DNA from: Acidiphilium rubrum
GTDB taxonomy: Bacteria > Pseudomonadota > Alphaproteobacteria > Acetobacterales > Acetobacteraceae
Length of the DNA stretch: 64,000 nt
Reading direction: 5' to 3'
Assembly: GCF_900156265.1 (NCBI RefSeq)
Contig: NZ_FTNE01000015.1
Coordinates: 27,999-91,998 of the forward strand
A program made the position numbers and the translations under genes. Shown piece by piece: positions 27,291 to 36,081 of this stretch (the first letter of the stretch is position 1; every line of letters begins with the position of its first letter). The notes beneath the pieces are model-generated. The model worked only from the letters and a program-made list of their open reading frames with translations, searched no databases and was not told where the DNA came from.

Positions 27291-28832
27291 TCAGACGACG
27301 GGCGACGTTGCGGCTGATTTGAGTGCCGTGAACAAGGCGGCGCCGCGCATGACGCCGAGGCCGGTGCAGGCGTTCCAGCCGGGTCCCGCGTCATATCCCA
27401 GCGACGTGCCGCTGGGGATGTTGTTGCCGTTGGTGATTTCGCGGAAATCCGCCGCATGGGCGTAGAGGGCCGGGTTGACGAAGCCCAGGCGGCTGCCGCG
27501 GGCCTGGTTGATCAGCGCGAAATAGCCGGCCCAGAGCGGTGCCACGGCGCTGGTGCCGCCGACCGCGAAGGTCTGACCATCGACCGTCACCTGATAGCCG
27601 GTGGCGGGATCGGCGTCACCCGCGACGTCCGGCACACCGCGCCCGGTGCCACCGGTGCTCACATTGGCCGGCAGGGTGACGCCGGATTGGAACGAGGGGA
27701 TCGGAAACACGGTGGAAATACCGCCACCACCGCCGCTGGTGCCGCTGTTCCAGACCGATTCGGCGACAATGGCACCACCCGACACGGTGATGCTGGTACC
27801 GCCGCAGCCGACGACATAGGGGCTCGATGCCGGAAAATCGACATGCACGGCGCCGTCGGTCTGGCCATCGGTCGCGAGATTGTCACCCGAGGCGACGGTG
27901 ACGGTGACGCCCGCGCTCGCGGCATCGCGCAGGGCCGAATTCAGCGTATTCAAGCCCTGGGTCGAATAGCCCGATTCCGGCCCGCCCCAGCTGATCGACA
28001 TGACCGATGGTGTATTGGTGGTATCGGTGGCGGCCGCCGTCACCGCATCGGCAAAGCCGGCGTCGGTGTTGGGCGTGAAATACACGGCGAGTTTCGCGCC
28101 GGGCGCGATGGCGCCGGCGACCTGGATGTCGAGCCCGACCTCGCCATCCGCCGAGTTCGCGGTGGTGGGTGCATTGCTTGCGCCATCGACGCTCACGGCC
28201 ACCACGGTCGGCGGGGTCAGCCCCATGGCGCCGAACGACGCTGTGATGTCGCTCTCATGGTAGCCGCCGCCGAGTTCGATGATGGCGATGCACTGACCCG
28301 CACCGGTTTCATGGGTGGGAATGCCATAAAGCGCACCGATTTGATTGGGCAGATAGGCGGTGGCCGCCGCCTGCGCGGATTTGATCAGGCGCGGCTGCGC
28401 CACCGGCCTGGTATCGAGCCCGAGCACGGATTCCACGATGCCGGCGATATCCGAACGCAACTGCAGGGCGCCGGTATAGCCGCGAAACCGCGCGCCCTCC
28501 GCGCCGTACCAGTTCAGTTCGACCTTGAAGGCCTCGCCCATCGCTTTCGCGGTGCCGGCCAGCCGCACCAGGCGGCGCCGGGCATCGGCCTCGATCACCG
28601 TGAGCCCATGATCGGCCGCGAATTGCCGGATGATCGCGATGTCCGGATCGTGGCGCTTTGCCCGATCGGCCAGGACGGCTTCATGCGAGGTGAACACGGT
28701 CGCGACCGGATGTGGCTTGACGTAGACGCTCGCTTCCACCCGCTCGTCATCGGCCAGTTTTTCATGGCGATGGGCGTGTTTCGGCGCGTTATGATGACTT
28801 TCGGGGAAGGCGTGGTAGTGCAGGTCGGCCAT
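27291..28832 (-). CDS. S53-family serine-carboxyl peptidase (sedolisin)
   Basis: Acid-active secreted-type endopeptidase, 513 residues. An N-terminal activation domain (about 30-170, SVYVKPHPVATVFTSHEAVL) is followed by the subtilisin-fold catalytic domain. The catalytic Glu231 and Asp235 lie in DGEVGLDIQVAGAI, the oxyanion Asp in VASGDNLA, and Ser428 in GGTSAVAPLWAGY. DVAGDADPATGY near the end belongs to the calcium site. No signal peptide is evident; the His-rich N-terminus (HYHAFPESHHNAPKHAHRH) is unusual. A sedolisin fits an acidophile. Autoprocessing is expected from the family. Confidence 0.93.
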   Translation of the reverse strand: MADLHYHAFPESHHNAPKHAHRHEKLADDERVEASVYVKPHPVATVFTSHEAVLADRAKRHDPDIAIIRQFAADHGLTVIEADARRRLVRLAGTAKAMGEAFKVELNWYGAEGARFRGYTGALQLRSDIAGIVESVLGLDTRPVAQPRLIKSAQAAATAYLPNQIGALYGIPTHETGAGQCIAIIELGGGYHESDITASFGAMGLTPPTVVAVSVDGASNAPTTANSADGEVGLDIQVAGAIAPGAKLAVYFTPNTDAGFADAVTAAATDTTNTPSVMSISWGGPESGYSTQGLNTLNSALRDAASAGVTVTVASGDNLATDGQTDGAVHVDFPASSPYVVGCGGTSITVSGGAIVAESVWNSGTSGGGGGISTVFPIPSFQSGVTLPANVSTGGTGRGVPDVAGDADPATGYQVTVDGQTFAVGGTSAVAPLWAGYFALINQARGSRLGFVNPALYAHAADFREITNGNNIPSGTSLGYDAGPGWNACTGLGVMRGAALFTALKSAATSPVV

Positions 28833-28920
28833 GGGTCACTCCTGATTGATGCCCCGACCATGCCGCAGACCACGGTGGGTGGGCAAGCGCAAACCGTTAG
28901 TTGAATCAGAGTTAATGTTT

Positions 28921-29075
28921 CTATAAATAACGACGCATTAGCCGACGCTGGGTGTCCACGAATCCCATCGCAGCGTAAAGTCGATAGGCGCGGTCGTTAT
29001 GTTTCTCGACTTCCAGCATCATCACCCGCACGCCGCGCGCGCGGCCTCCAGTCTGGTGGCAGCCCCGCTCATCGG
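28921..29075 (-). pseudogene. C-terminal remnant of a GNAT acetyltransferase, frameshifted
   Basis: On the minus strand a frame ending at TAG 28921 encodes RVMMLEVEKHNDRAYRLYAA followed by MGFVDTQRR, the classic last strands of GNAT enzymes (LEV..N..A..LY...GF). Upstream, the continuation (SGAATRLEAARA) is in another frame, the switch falling in an alternating CG run at about 29031-29043. Stop codons close both frames before the SppA gene at 29085. Only about 45-50 residues survive, without the acetyl-CoA loop, so it is dead. Confidence 0.65.
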
Positions 29076-29084
29076 CTACGGCGC

Positions 29085-29915
29085 TTATTGCAGGCGGGCA
29101 CCCAGGGTCTCCGCCTCGATCGCGTTGAGCAGCGCAGCGCCGGCGTCGCGCCCGAGCAGGCGCATCAGGCTGAACTTCTTTTTCGGGCCGATGAACTCCG
29201 GCTTCGCGCTCTCGCCGGCGCGCTCGTTGATCACGCTGCGCACATCGCCGAACCCATCGATCAGGCCGCGCGATCTCGCCACCTCGCCGAGCATGTAGGA
29301 GCCATCGAAAATATCCGCCTCATGCCCCTCGATCGCGCTGCCGCGCCGGCTGCGGACCCAGGATTTGAACGCGTTGTGGATATCATCGACCAGACCGCGA
29401 TTGAACACCGCATCTTCCTCGCGCTCCGGCGAAAACGGGTCGTTGCGCAGCTTGTTCGCCCCCGCGGTGATCACCCGCCGCTCGATGCCGTAGCGCCGGA
29501 TCAATTGATGCACGCCGAAGCCACCGCCGATCACCCCGATCGAGCCGACGATGCTCATTTTATTGGCGAGAATCTCATCGGCCGCGCAGGCGATCCAGTA
29601 GCCGCCGGAAGCGCCGACATCCCCGATGATCGCCACCACCCGCACGCCGGTTTCGGCGGCCTTGCGGCGAATGAACTGGCCGATCAGGTCCGATTGCACC
29701 GGCGAGCCGCCGGGGCTCTCAATCGCCAGGATCAGCAGTTTCTCGCCCGATTTCGCCCGGTCGAACCCGCGCGTCAGCGGGGCGGCAAACCGGTCGAGGT
29801 TGATCGCGCCCTCGCGCGCGGCAATGATGCCGGACATGCGGATAACCGGCACAAGGCGCGGCGACCACGGCAGCCGCGCGGGCAGTTTTTTACGCAGATC
29901 GGCCAACGCCATCAT
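29085..29915 (-). CDS. S49-family peptidase (SppA-like)
   Basis: Signal-peptide-peptidase-like serine protease, 276 residues from ATG 29915 (GGAA five bases ahead; the next codon is also ATG). Catalytic Ser is in GASGGYWIACAADEI and the family's KMSIVGSIGVIGG follows; the ESPGGSP strand precedes it. There is no clear N-terminal membrane helix, so it is closer to short SohB/SppA36 forms. Frame extension above 29915 overlaps DUF1489 and is not supported. It is downstream of DUF1489 with a 10-base gap. The role is degradation of signal peptides or membrane-associated fragments, inferred from family. Confidence 0.88.
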   Translation of the reverse strand: MMALADLRKKLPARLPWSPRLVPVIRMSGIIAAREGAINLDRFAAPLTRGFDRAKSGEKLLILAIESPGGSPVQSDLIGQFIRRKAAETGVRVVAIIGDVGASGGYWIACAADEILANKMSIVGSIGVIGGGFGVHQLIRRYGIERRVITAGANKLRNDPFSPEREEDAVFNRGLVDDIHNAFKSWVRSRRGSAIEGHEADIFDGSYMLGEVARSRGLIDGFGDVRSVINERAGESAKPEFIGPKKKFSLMRLLGRDAGAALLNAIEAETLGARLQ

Positions 29916-29925
29916 ATGAGTTCCA

Positions 29926-30348
29926 TCATGGCAGCAGCGCCAGAGCGCGCAGGCTGCGCTGCAATTCCGGCGGCAGCTCGTCGCTGATCCGGGCCTGATC
30001 GTCTGAAATATCCATCGGTGCATCCTCCGGGGTCAGATACCGCCACCCCTGAAACGGCCGCATCGGCCGTGCCGCGACCCGCACCAGAGATGGGTCGAGC
30101 ACCAGACCGGCGCAACGCAACCCGTCGTCCCACACATCCTCGACCACGTCGAGCACGCGCTGGCGCACCAGGATGGCACCGGTGATCACCCAATAGATCG
30201 AGCCGCCTTCGCGCAGTTCATCGGCGCGCTTGGGAAAACTGCGCGTCTGGTGGCGCAGCGGCGGGTCGGCCAGCGCGCGGCGGCGCTGGATATCGGCCAG
30301 ATGGCCGATATCCTTCACGCCGACCGCGAGCTTGAGCAGATGGATCAC
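29926..30348 (-). CDS. DUF1489 family protein
   Basis: 140 residues from GTG 30348, whose GTGA overlaps the stop of the molybdopterin subunit gene. That start gives the canonical N-terminus IHLLKLAVGVKDIGHLADIQ. Other family blocks are GGSIYWVITGAILVRQRVLD, and RPMRPFQGWRYLTPEDAPMD near the end. A start further upstream (30381) would overlap the previous gene for no gain. The family is restricted largely to alphaproteobacteria and has no known function. Translational coupling to the upstream gene is likely but need not mean shared function. Confidence 0.85.
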   Translation of the reverse strand: MIHLLKLAVGVKDIGHLADIQRRRALADPPLRHQTRSFPKRADELREGGSIYWVITGAILVRQRVLDVVEDVWDDGLRCAGLVLDPSLVRVAARPMRPFQGWRYLTPEDAPMDISDDQARISDELPPELQRSLRALALLP

Positions 30349-32654
30349 GCGGCGCGGCGGCCCTGCGCGATCGCTTCCCACACGCGCTCCGGGGTCGCCG
30401 GCATGTCGATGCTGCGGACACCGTCATCGGCCAGAGCGTCGATCACCGCATTGATCAGCGCCGGCGGCGAACCGACGGCACCCGCCTCACCCGCGCCTTT
30501 CACGCCCAGAGGGTTCGAAGCGCACGGAATTTCGACGAATTCGACCTCGATATCCGGCAGATCATCCGCGCGCGGCAGCGCATAGTCCATCATGCTGCCG
30601 GAAATCAGCTGGCCGGTCTCGTCATCATAGGCAGTGTTTTCGAGCAGCGCCTGGCCCATGCCCTGCGCCACGCCGCCATGCACCTGCCCGCGCACGATCA
30701 TCGGGTTCACGATCGTGCCGACATCGTCGCACACCAGATAGCGCACCACCGAGACTACACCGGTCTCCGGATCGATCTCGACTTCGGCGATATGGCAGCC
30801 GTTCGGGAAGGTGTGCTTGTCGATCTTGGCGATCTCGGCGGTGTCGAGCGGGTTACCGCCCTCGGCGTGCAGCGTTTCGGCGAGCGAGACGATGTCGATC
30901 GAGCGATCCGTGCCGACGATGGTAAACTTACCCTCTTCGAACACGATATCGGCCATCGCGGCCTCCAGATGATCGGCGGCGGCCTTGCGGCCCTTCTCGA
31001 TGATGCTGGTGGTGGTCAGTGCGATCGCCTGCCCCTCCGAATACAGGCTGCGCGCACCGCCGGTGCCGCCGCCCTGCGGAATGGTGTCGGTATCGCCCTG
31101 GCGCACGCGGATGCGGTCCGGATCGATGCCGAGCCGGTCGCCGACCAGCTGCACATAGGCCGTTTCATGCCCCTGACCGGTCGACTGGGTGCCGACGAAG
31201 ACATCCACGAAGCCATCGCGGGTGAAGCGAATTTCCGCCCGCTCCTCCGGCGCGCCGCCGGTCGCCTCGAGGTAATAGGCCATGCCGATGCCGCGCCGCT
31301 TGCCGGCCGCGACCGATTTCGCCCGCCGCGTCGCGAAGCCTTCCCAATCCATGATGTCGAGCGCGCGCTCCAGCACCTGATGGAAGTCACCCGAATCATA
31401 GGGCTGGTTCATCGCCGAACGATAGGGCATGGCGCTCGCCGGCACGAAATTCAGCCGGCGCAGCTGTGCGCGGTCCATGCCGAGTTCACGCGCCGCCGCG
31501 TCGATCAGCCGTTCGACCAGGTAATTGCTCTCCGGCCGCCCGGCGCCGCGATAGGCATCGACCGGCACGGTATTGGTGAACACGCCCAGCACCTGCGCAT
31601 GGATCGCCTGGAAACCATAAACCCCGGCCAGCACCTTGGTGCCCGCCATGGTCGGGATGAACGGGCCGAAATTCGACAGATACGCGCCCATATTGGCGAT
31701 GTTGCGCACTTTCATCGCGAGGAAACGATGATCGGCGTCGATCGCCAGCTCCGCCTCGGCCACATTGTCGCGGCCATGCGTATCCGACAGGAACGCCTCA
31801 CCGCGCTCGGAATTCCATTTCACGGCGCGGCCCAGCTTGCGCGCGGCGTAGCAGACCATGACATGCTCGGGGTAGACGAACAGCTTCATCCCGAAGCCGC
31901 CGCCGACATCCGGCGTGATCACCCGGAACCGGTCCGGCTCGACCTTGAACACTGCCTGCGCGAGGCAGCCCTTCACCATCCAGCCACCCTGGGTGTTGGT
32001 GGTCAGCGTCCAGCGGTCATCCTCGAAACTGGCGCGGGCGGCGCGCGGCTCCATCGAATTGACCACGATGCGGTTGTTCACCACGCGCAGCTTTGTGACA
32101 TGCGCGGCCTTGGCGAACAGCGCATCGACCGCCGCAGCGTCGCCCACCGCCCAGTCAAACACCTGGTTATGCGGCGCATCGTCCCACACCTGTGCAACAC
32201 CGGCGTCCATCGCGGTCGCCAGATTGGTGACCGATTGCTTCATGTCGTAGGTGATATCAACGGCTTCGGCCGCATCGCGCGCCGCCTGCGCGGTTTCCGC
32301 AACGACGAAGGCCACCGCCTCACCCACATGGCGCACGGCGTCGCCAGCCAATACCGGCCGGTCGGCCTGCGCGCGCGGCGAGCCGTCCTGATTCTTGATC
32401 GGCACCATGCACGGAATGGCGCCAATGCCGTCGGCCGCCAGATCGGCGCCGGTGAACACACCGACCACGCCGGGCATCGCGCGCGCCGCCGCAACATCGA
32501 TCGCCGTGATCGTCGCCGCCGCATGGGGCGAGCGGACCACCTGCACGATCAGCGCGCCATCGGCCGGCACGTCATCGGTATATTGCCCTGCACCCCGCAG
32601 CAGCCGTGAATCCTCGACCCGCTTGACCGGTTGCGCCACGCCAAATTTCACCAT
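30345..32654 (-). CDS. Xanthine dehydrogenase/CoxL-family molybdopterin-binding subunit, orphan
   Basis: Large catalytic subunit of a molybdenum hydroxylase, 769 residues from ATG 32654 (N-terminus VKFGVAQPVKRVEDSRLLRG). Motifs: GGGFGMKLFVYPEH for the molybdopterin cytosine dinucleotide site, AYRGAGRPESNYLVER near residue 365, and GAGEAGAVGSPPALINAV near 718 with the catalytic Glu. The active-site loop is AYRGAGR (form II), not the AYRCSFR of true CO dehydrogenase, so an aldehyde, heterocycle or similar substrate is likelier than CO. No FAD (CoxM) or iron-sulfur (CoxS) subunit lies nearby, so partners must be encoded elsewhere. Confidence 0.9.
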   Translation of the reverse strand: MVKFGVAQPVKRVEDSRLLRGAGQYTDDVPADGALIVQVVRSPHAAATITAIDVAAARAMPGVVGVFTGADLAADGIGAIPCMVPIKNQDGSPRAQADRPVLAGDAVRHVGEAVAFVVAETAQAARDAAEAVDITYDMKQSVTNLATAMDAGVAQVWDDAPHNQVFDWAVGDAAAVDALFAKAAHVTKLRVVNNRIVVNSMEPRAARASFEDDRWTLTTNTQGGWMVKGCLAQAVFKVEPDRFRVITPDVGGGFGMKLFVYPEHVMVCYAARKLGRAVKWNSERGEAFLSDTHGRDNVAEAELAIDADHRFLAMKVRNIANMGAYLSNFGPFIPTMAGTKVLAGVYGFQAIHAQVLGVFTNTVPVDAYRGAGRPESNYLVERLIDAAARELGMDRAQLRRLNFVPASAMPYRSAMNQPYDSGDFHQVLERALDIMDWEGFATRRAKSVAAGKRRGIGMAYYLEATGGAPEERAEIRFTRDGFVDVFVGTQSTGQGHETAYVQLVGDRLGIDPDRIRVRQGDTDTIPQGGGTGGARSLYSEGQAIALTTTSIIEKGRKAAADHLEAAMADIVFEEGKFTIVGTDRSIDIVSLAETLHAEGGNPLDTAEIAKIDKHTFPNGCHIAEVEIDPETGVVSVVRYLVCDDVGTIVNPMIVRGQVHGGVAQGMGQALLENTAYDDETGQLISGSMMDYALPRADDLPDIEVEFVEIPCASNPLGVKGAGEAGAVGSPPALINAVIDALADDGVRSIDMPATPERVWEAIAQGRRAA

Positions 32655-32792
32655 GATCAGGACCCCGTTTCTTGTTGATGCTCGAATTGCCACCGCACGG
32701 TATGGCGCGGCGCTGCTTCTTGCAGGATATGACGCGGTCGCAAAAATACAATAGACCGGTGCGACCGTGGTTCCGCCTCAGGAGATACCCGC

Positions 32793-33470
32793 ATGCTGAT
32801 CAATGCCGACCTCACGCGTCAAGCCATCGTCGACTCGACGGCGCTGGATTGGGTCGCATCGCCCATCGCCGGCGTCGAACGGCGGATGCTGGAGCGCGAC
32901 GGCGTGGAAGTCGCGCGCGCCACCTCGCTGGTGCGCTACGCCCCCGGCTCGGCGTTCAGCCCGCACCGCCATGATGCGGGCGAGGAGTTTTTGGTGCTCG
33001 ATGGGGTGTTTTCCGATGAAACCGGCGATTTTCCGCGCCACTGGTACATCCGCAACCCGCCCGGCTCGCGCCACACGCCGGCCAGCGCCCCCGGCGCGGT
33101 GATTTTGGTCAAGCTGCGCCAGATGCCTGACGCAGAAACCGAAACCGTCCGGCTCGACACCGCCGATCCCGCGCTCTGGCATCAGGCCGCGGATGGCAGC
33201 CGCGTCGCCTCGCTGTTCGCCGCACCCTGGGAACAGGTCGATCTGCTGCGCTGGCCCGCCGGCCACCACACGCCGGCGCACAGCTACACCGGCGGTCTCG
33301 AATTATTCATCATCGAAGGCTATATCACGATCGACGGCAGCACCCATAGGGAAGGCACCTGGCTGCGCTTCCCGGCCGGCAGCACGCTGGCGCTGGCCAG
33401 CGCCAACGGTGCCCTGATCTATCGCAAGACCGGCCACCTGCCGCCGCCACCAGCCGCGGCCGCGCCATGA
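32793..33470 (+). CDS. Double-cupin protein (ChrR-like)
   Basis: 225 residues made of two cupin domains. The first (about 15-115) has the metal motif HRHDAGEEFLVLDGVFSDE and closes with PPGSRHTPAS; the second (about 125-215) has HTPAHSYTGGLELFIIEG. The first matches the ChrR/anti-sigma-type cupin, but the N-terminal anti-sigma domain of ChrR is absent, so it is not itself an anti-sigma factor. Metal binding is likely. It lies 6 bases before the amine oxidase gene, suggesting an operon, and is divergent from the CoxL-type gene. Substrate unknown. Confidence 0.85.
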   Translation: MLINADLTRQAIVDSTALDWVASPIAGVERRMLERDGVEVARATSLVRYAPGSAFSPHRHDAGEEFLVLDGVFSDETGDFPRHWYIRNPPGSRHTPASAPGAVILVKLRQMPDAETETVRLDTADPALWHQAADGSRVASLFAAPWEQVDLLRWPAGHHTPAHSYTGGLELFIIEGYITIDGSTHREGTWLRFPAGSTLALASANGALIYRKTGHLPPPPAAAAP

Positions 33471-33476
33471 CCCACC

Positions 33477-34583
33477 ATGCATGATCTGATCATCGTCGGC
33501 GCCGGTCTCGCCGGACTCACACTCGCGCGCCACATGGCGTCTGCCGGTGCCGACATCCTGGTGCTGGAAGCGCGCGCGCGGATCGGCGGCCGCGTGCTCA
33601 GTCATATCACCCCGCACGGCACCTACGACCTCGGCCCCGCCTGGATCTGGCCCGCGATGCAACCATCGATCGCCGCCGCCATCACCACAGCAGGTCTCGC
33701 CATCGATGCGCAGGATGATCGCGGCGGCTTCCTGTTCCAGGACCGCACCGGCGCCGTGCAACGCCTGCCCCATGGCTTCGAGCAGGACCCGCCCAGCATG
33801 CGCATCGCCGGCGGCATCGGCGCGCTGGTCCGCCATACCGCCAACGCCCTGCCGCCCGGCACCATCAGGCTCGGCCACACAATCACCGCCCTCACCGCCA
33901 CGCCGGGCGGCGTCACGCTCGACTGCATGACCGAAGCCGGACCCGCCCGGTTCAGCGCCGCCCGCATCGCGCTCGCCATGCCGCCCCGCCTGATCGCCGC
34001 ACTCGGTTTCACCCCCGCCCTGCCCGCCGCCACCCGCCAACACCTCGCCGGCATACCGACCTGGATGGCCGGCCACGCCAAGGCGCTCGCCCTTTACGAC
34101 GATGCGTTCTGGCGCCGAACCGGCCTCTCCGGCGCCGCGATCAGCCATGTCGGCCCGCTCGCCGAACTGCACGACGCGAGCCTGCCCGGCGTGACCGACG
34201 AAGCCGCGATCTTCGGGTTTTTCGCTTGGCCCGCCACCATGCGCGCCAACCGCCGGGCCCAATTGCCGGCATTGGTGACAGCGCAACTCGCCACTCTCTT
34301 CGGCCCCGCGGCCGCCACGCCGCGCCACCTCATCATCCAGGACTGGGCCGAGGAGACTTTCACCGCAACCCAGTCCGACCACACCGGCCCGGCCCAACAC
34401 CCACACTACGCCCCCACGCCACTGCCCGCGCCCTGGCACAACATCGCCCTGCCCTGCGGGTCTGAGAGTGCGCCCGATTTCGGCGGCTATCTCGAAGGCG
34501 CGTTGGTCGCCGCTGCGGCGGTGGCGGACCGGTTTGTACCGGGTGCGTCTGGGCAAGTTCAGGCAAGCGCTTCTTTTTTGTAA
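33477..34583 (+). CDS. FAD-dependent amine oxidoreductase
   Basis: Flavin amine oxidase family, 368 residues. N-terminal Rossmann motif VGAGLAGLTLARHMA, followed by VLEARARIGGRV, and the C-terminal FAD closure DFGGYLEGALVAAAAVADR. The segment GPAWIWPAMQPSI is the usual substrate-side loop. It is shorter than typical monoamine oxidases (~450), with a compact middle. The gene's last codons and its stop TAA (34581-34583) lie inside the poly-T/poly-A repeat copy at 34570, so the C-terminal residues SFL are repeat-encoded. Upstream cupin is 6 bases away. Confidence 0.87.
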   Translation: MHDLIIVGAGLAGLTLARHMASAGADILVLEARARIGGRVLSHITPHGTYDLGPAWIWPAMQPSIAAAITTAGLAIDAQDDRGGFLFQDRTGAVQRLPHGFEQDPPSMRIAGGIGALVRHTANALPPGTIRLGHTITALTATPGGVTLDCMTEAGPARFSAARIALAMPPRLIAALGFTPALPAATRQHLAGIPTWMAGHAKALALYDDAFWRRTGLSGAAISHVGPLAELHDASLPGVTDEAAIFGFFAWPATMRANRRAQLPALVTAQLATLFGPAAATPRHLIIQDWAEETFTATQSDHTGPAQHPHYAPTPLPAPWHNIALPCGSESAPDFGGYLEGALVAAAAVADRFVPGASGQVQASASFL

Positions 34584-34620
34584 AAAAGAAGCAAAAAACT
34601 TTTTTTATCTGGGCTTCTGG
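34570..34620. repeat. Dispersed nested-hairpin repeat, half copy B
   Basis: One hairpin unit (arms CTTCTTTTTT and AAAAAAGAAG around GT) followed by GCAAAAAACTTT and the start of the GC core (ATCTGGGCTTCTGGCG). The second half is missing. It sits between the convergent amine oxidase and CorA genes, where it can serve both as terminator, and provides the amine oxidase stop codon. Confidence 0.85.
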
Positions 34621-34625
34621 CGGCG

Positions 34626-35630
34626 CTACAGCCAGCCTTTCTTGCGGAACCAGAACAGCGGCGCGACACCGGTGACCACGATCAACGTCAGCCCATACGC
34701 ATAGCCGAATGCCCAGTGCAGCTCCGGCATCCGCACGAAATTCATGCCATAGATGCCCGCGATCAAGGTCGGCGGAATGCCGATCACCGAAACGATGGTC
34801 AGCACCTTCATCAAGTCGCTCTGCGCGATATTGATCAAGCCCAGCGTGGCATCGAGCACGAACTGGATCTTGTCGGTCAAATGCGTGATGAACTCATTCA
34901 GCGAAGCGACATCCTGGGTGATGGTGCCCAGCCGGGCGGCCATCGTGTCCGGCACCCAACCGGCGACCGAGGCCATATAGGGCACGATCCGGCCGATGCC
35001 GAGCTGGGAATCCCGCACCAGCGAGACCGAGTTATAAAGCTGCCCCAGCGTCGAAACCATCTCGCGCAACTCGCCCTCCTGCTGGCGGCGCTTGGCGCCG
35101 GCGTGCCGACCGTCCGGCGAGAGCTTGATGTGGAAAATCTGATGCGACAACCGATCGATCTGGCCGCGCATCTGCTCCAACGCATCCGCCTGACGATCAA
35201 CCAGCGCCTCCAGCAACCCGATCAGGATATCCGCGCTCGGCGGCTCGGCCGTAGCACTCAACCGCGACCAGAACGCCTGAAACGCCTGGCTCGGCGCGAA
35301 CCGGATCGTCACCAGCCGATCAGGCGCGAGCACAATGCCGAACGGCGCCGGCAACAAGCCGTCACTGCCGGAATACATCATCGGCATCGACATGGTCAGC
35401 ACCGCACCGCCCGGCGCATCGGTCGATGCCGATAGCCGGCTCGAGGATTCGATCTCCATCAGATCAGCCTCGGTCGGTACCGCAAGCCCGGTCGCCGCGG
35501 TCACCAGCGCCACATCCGCATCGGTCGGGTTGAGCAGATCGATCCAGATGGCCTCGCCCAGACTGGCCCGTGCGGGCGCGTCTTCGAGTTTGGCCATCCC
35601 GCCATCGCGCCGAACCACAGAACGGATCAT
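34626..35630 (-). CDS. CorA-like divalent cation transporter
   Basis: Magnesium/cobalt channel-type transporter, 334 residues from ATG 35630. N-terminal soluble domain starts SVVRRDGGMAKLEDAP, with WIDLLNPTDADV and a helical stalk (about 150-270). The two C-terminal membrane helices are joined by the signature GMN at 295-297 (IAGIYGMNF), and the protein ends in a basic tail FRKKGWL. A start nine codons upstream is possible. Single gene, convergent with the amine oxidase across repeat copy B. Mg2+ is the usual substrate, but members also move Co2+, Ni2+ or Zn2+. Confidence 0.9.
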   Translation of the reverse strand: MIRSVVRRDGGMAKLEDAPARASLGEAIWIDLLNPTDADVALVTAATGLAVPTEADLMEIESSSRLSASTDAPGGAVLTMSMPMMYSGSDGLLPAPFGIVLAPDRLVTIRFAPSQAFQAFWSRLSATAEPPSADILIGLLEALVDRQADALEQMRGQIDRLSHQIFHIKLSPDGRHAGAKRRQQEGELREMVSTLGQLYNSVSLVRDSQLGIGRIVPYMASVAGWVPDTMAARLGTITQDVASLNEFITHLTDKIQFVLDATLGLINIAQSDLMKVLTIVSVIGIPPTLIAGIYGMNFVRMPELHWAFGYAYGLTLIVVTGVAPLFWFRKKGWL

Positions 35631-35730
35631 GCAACGGGACGGGCTGCCGAGGCTCATCCAGAGAGCGTGGGGACGTTTTCAATCACCGTCAAGTCATGCT
35701 GCCGAGCCGCCCGAGGGTCCGAAAGCCGAC

Positions 35731-36081
35731 CTAACCGACCACTAATTCGGATAAATTGGATCGGATGAATGTCTGTACCCCAACCCGGTCGACCGGTGGC
35801 AGGACACCGATCCGGCGTGCCTCGGCAGCTTCGATCGTCGCGATTTTTGCGGTTCGCACCAGCGACTCGGCCGGCAGACCCGCTTCAACACGATCCGACA
35901 CCAGGACATCGCCATACCACTGACGATGACTGGCGCTGGTGATCATCAGGACCCACAACAAATGCGGCGATCCTTCAGTGCGATGCTGCCCGATCACCAG
36001 AGCGGGGCGCCGTTGCTCGACCGGCCGGTTGGTATAGGGAAACGGGACGCTGACGATGTCCCAACGGTTAAAGTCGGCCAA
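35731..36081 (-). CDS. PemK/MazF-family toxin
   Basis: Predicted endoribonuclease toxin, 116 residues. It begins ADFNRWDIVSVPFPYTNRP and continues RRPALVIGQH, the family's first strands; VLMITSASHRQWYGDV and VRTAKIATIE follow. No ATG or GTG is suitable: TTG 36081, 14 bases inside the antitoxin gene, gives exactly the expected N-terminus, so a rare start codon and translational coupling may limit toxin output. A longer frame from 36156 would overlap the antitoxin by ~30 codons and is unlikely. Together with the AbrB-type gene it forms a type II toxin-antitoxin pair. Confidence 0.82.
   Translation of the reverse strand: MADFNRWDIVSVPFPYTNRPVEQRRPALVIGQHRTEGSPHLLWVLMITSASHRQWYGDVLVSDRVEAGLPAESLVRTAKIATIEAAEARRIGVLPPVDRVGVQTFIRSNLSELVVG

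Noticed and set aside
24020..28904. Long open frames antisense to cydDC (24020-24994, 25345-26961 minus) and to the sedolisin gene (27456-28904 plus)
   Set aside because: They mirror strong real genes in GC-rich DNA, have Gly/Arg/Asp-rich or His-rich composition, and show no domains or starts with ribosome-binding sites.
30678..32609. 643-codon plus-strand frame opposite the CoxL-type gene
   Set aside because: Extremely His/Arg/Asp-rich translation, a mirror of conserved codons in the molybdopterin subunit; no protein features.
30345..32654. True CO dehydrogenase (coxL form I)
   Set aside because: The active-site loop is AYRGAGR, not AYRCSFR, and coxS/coxM are missing.
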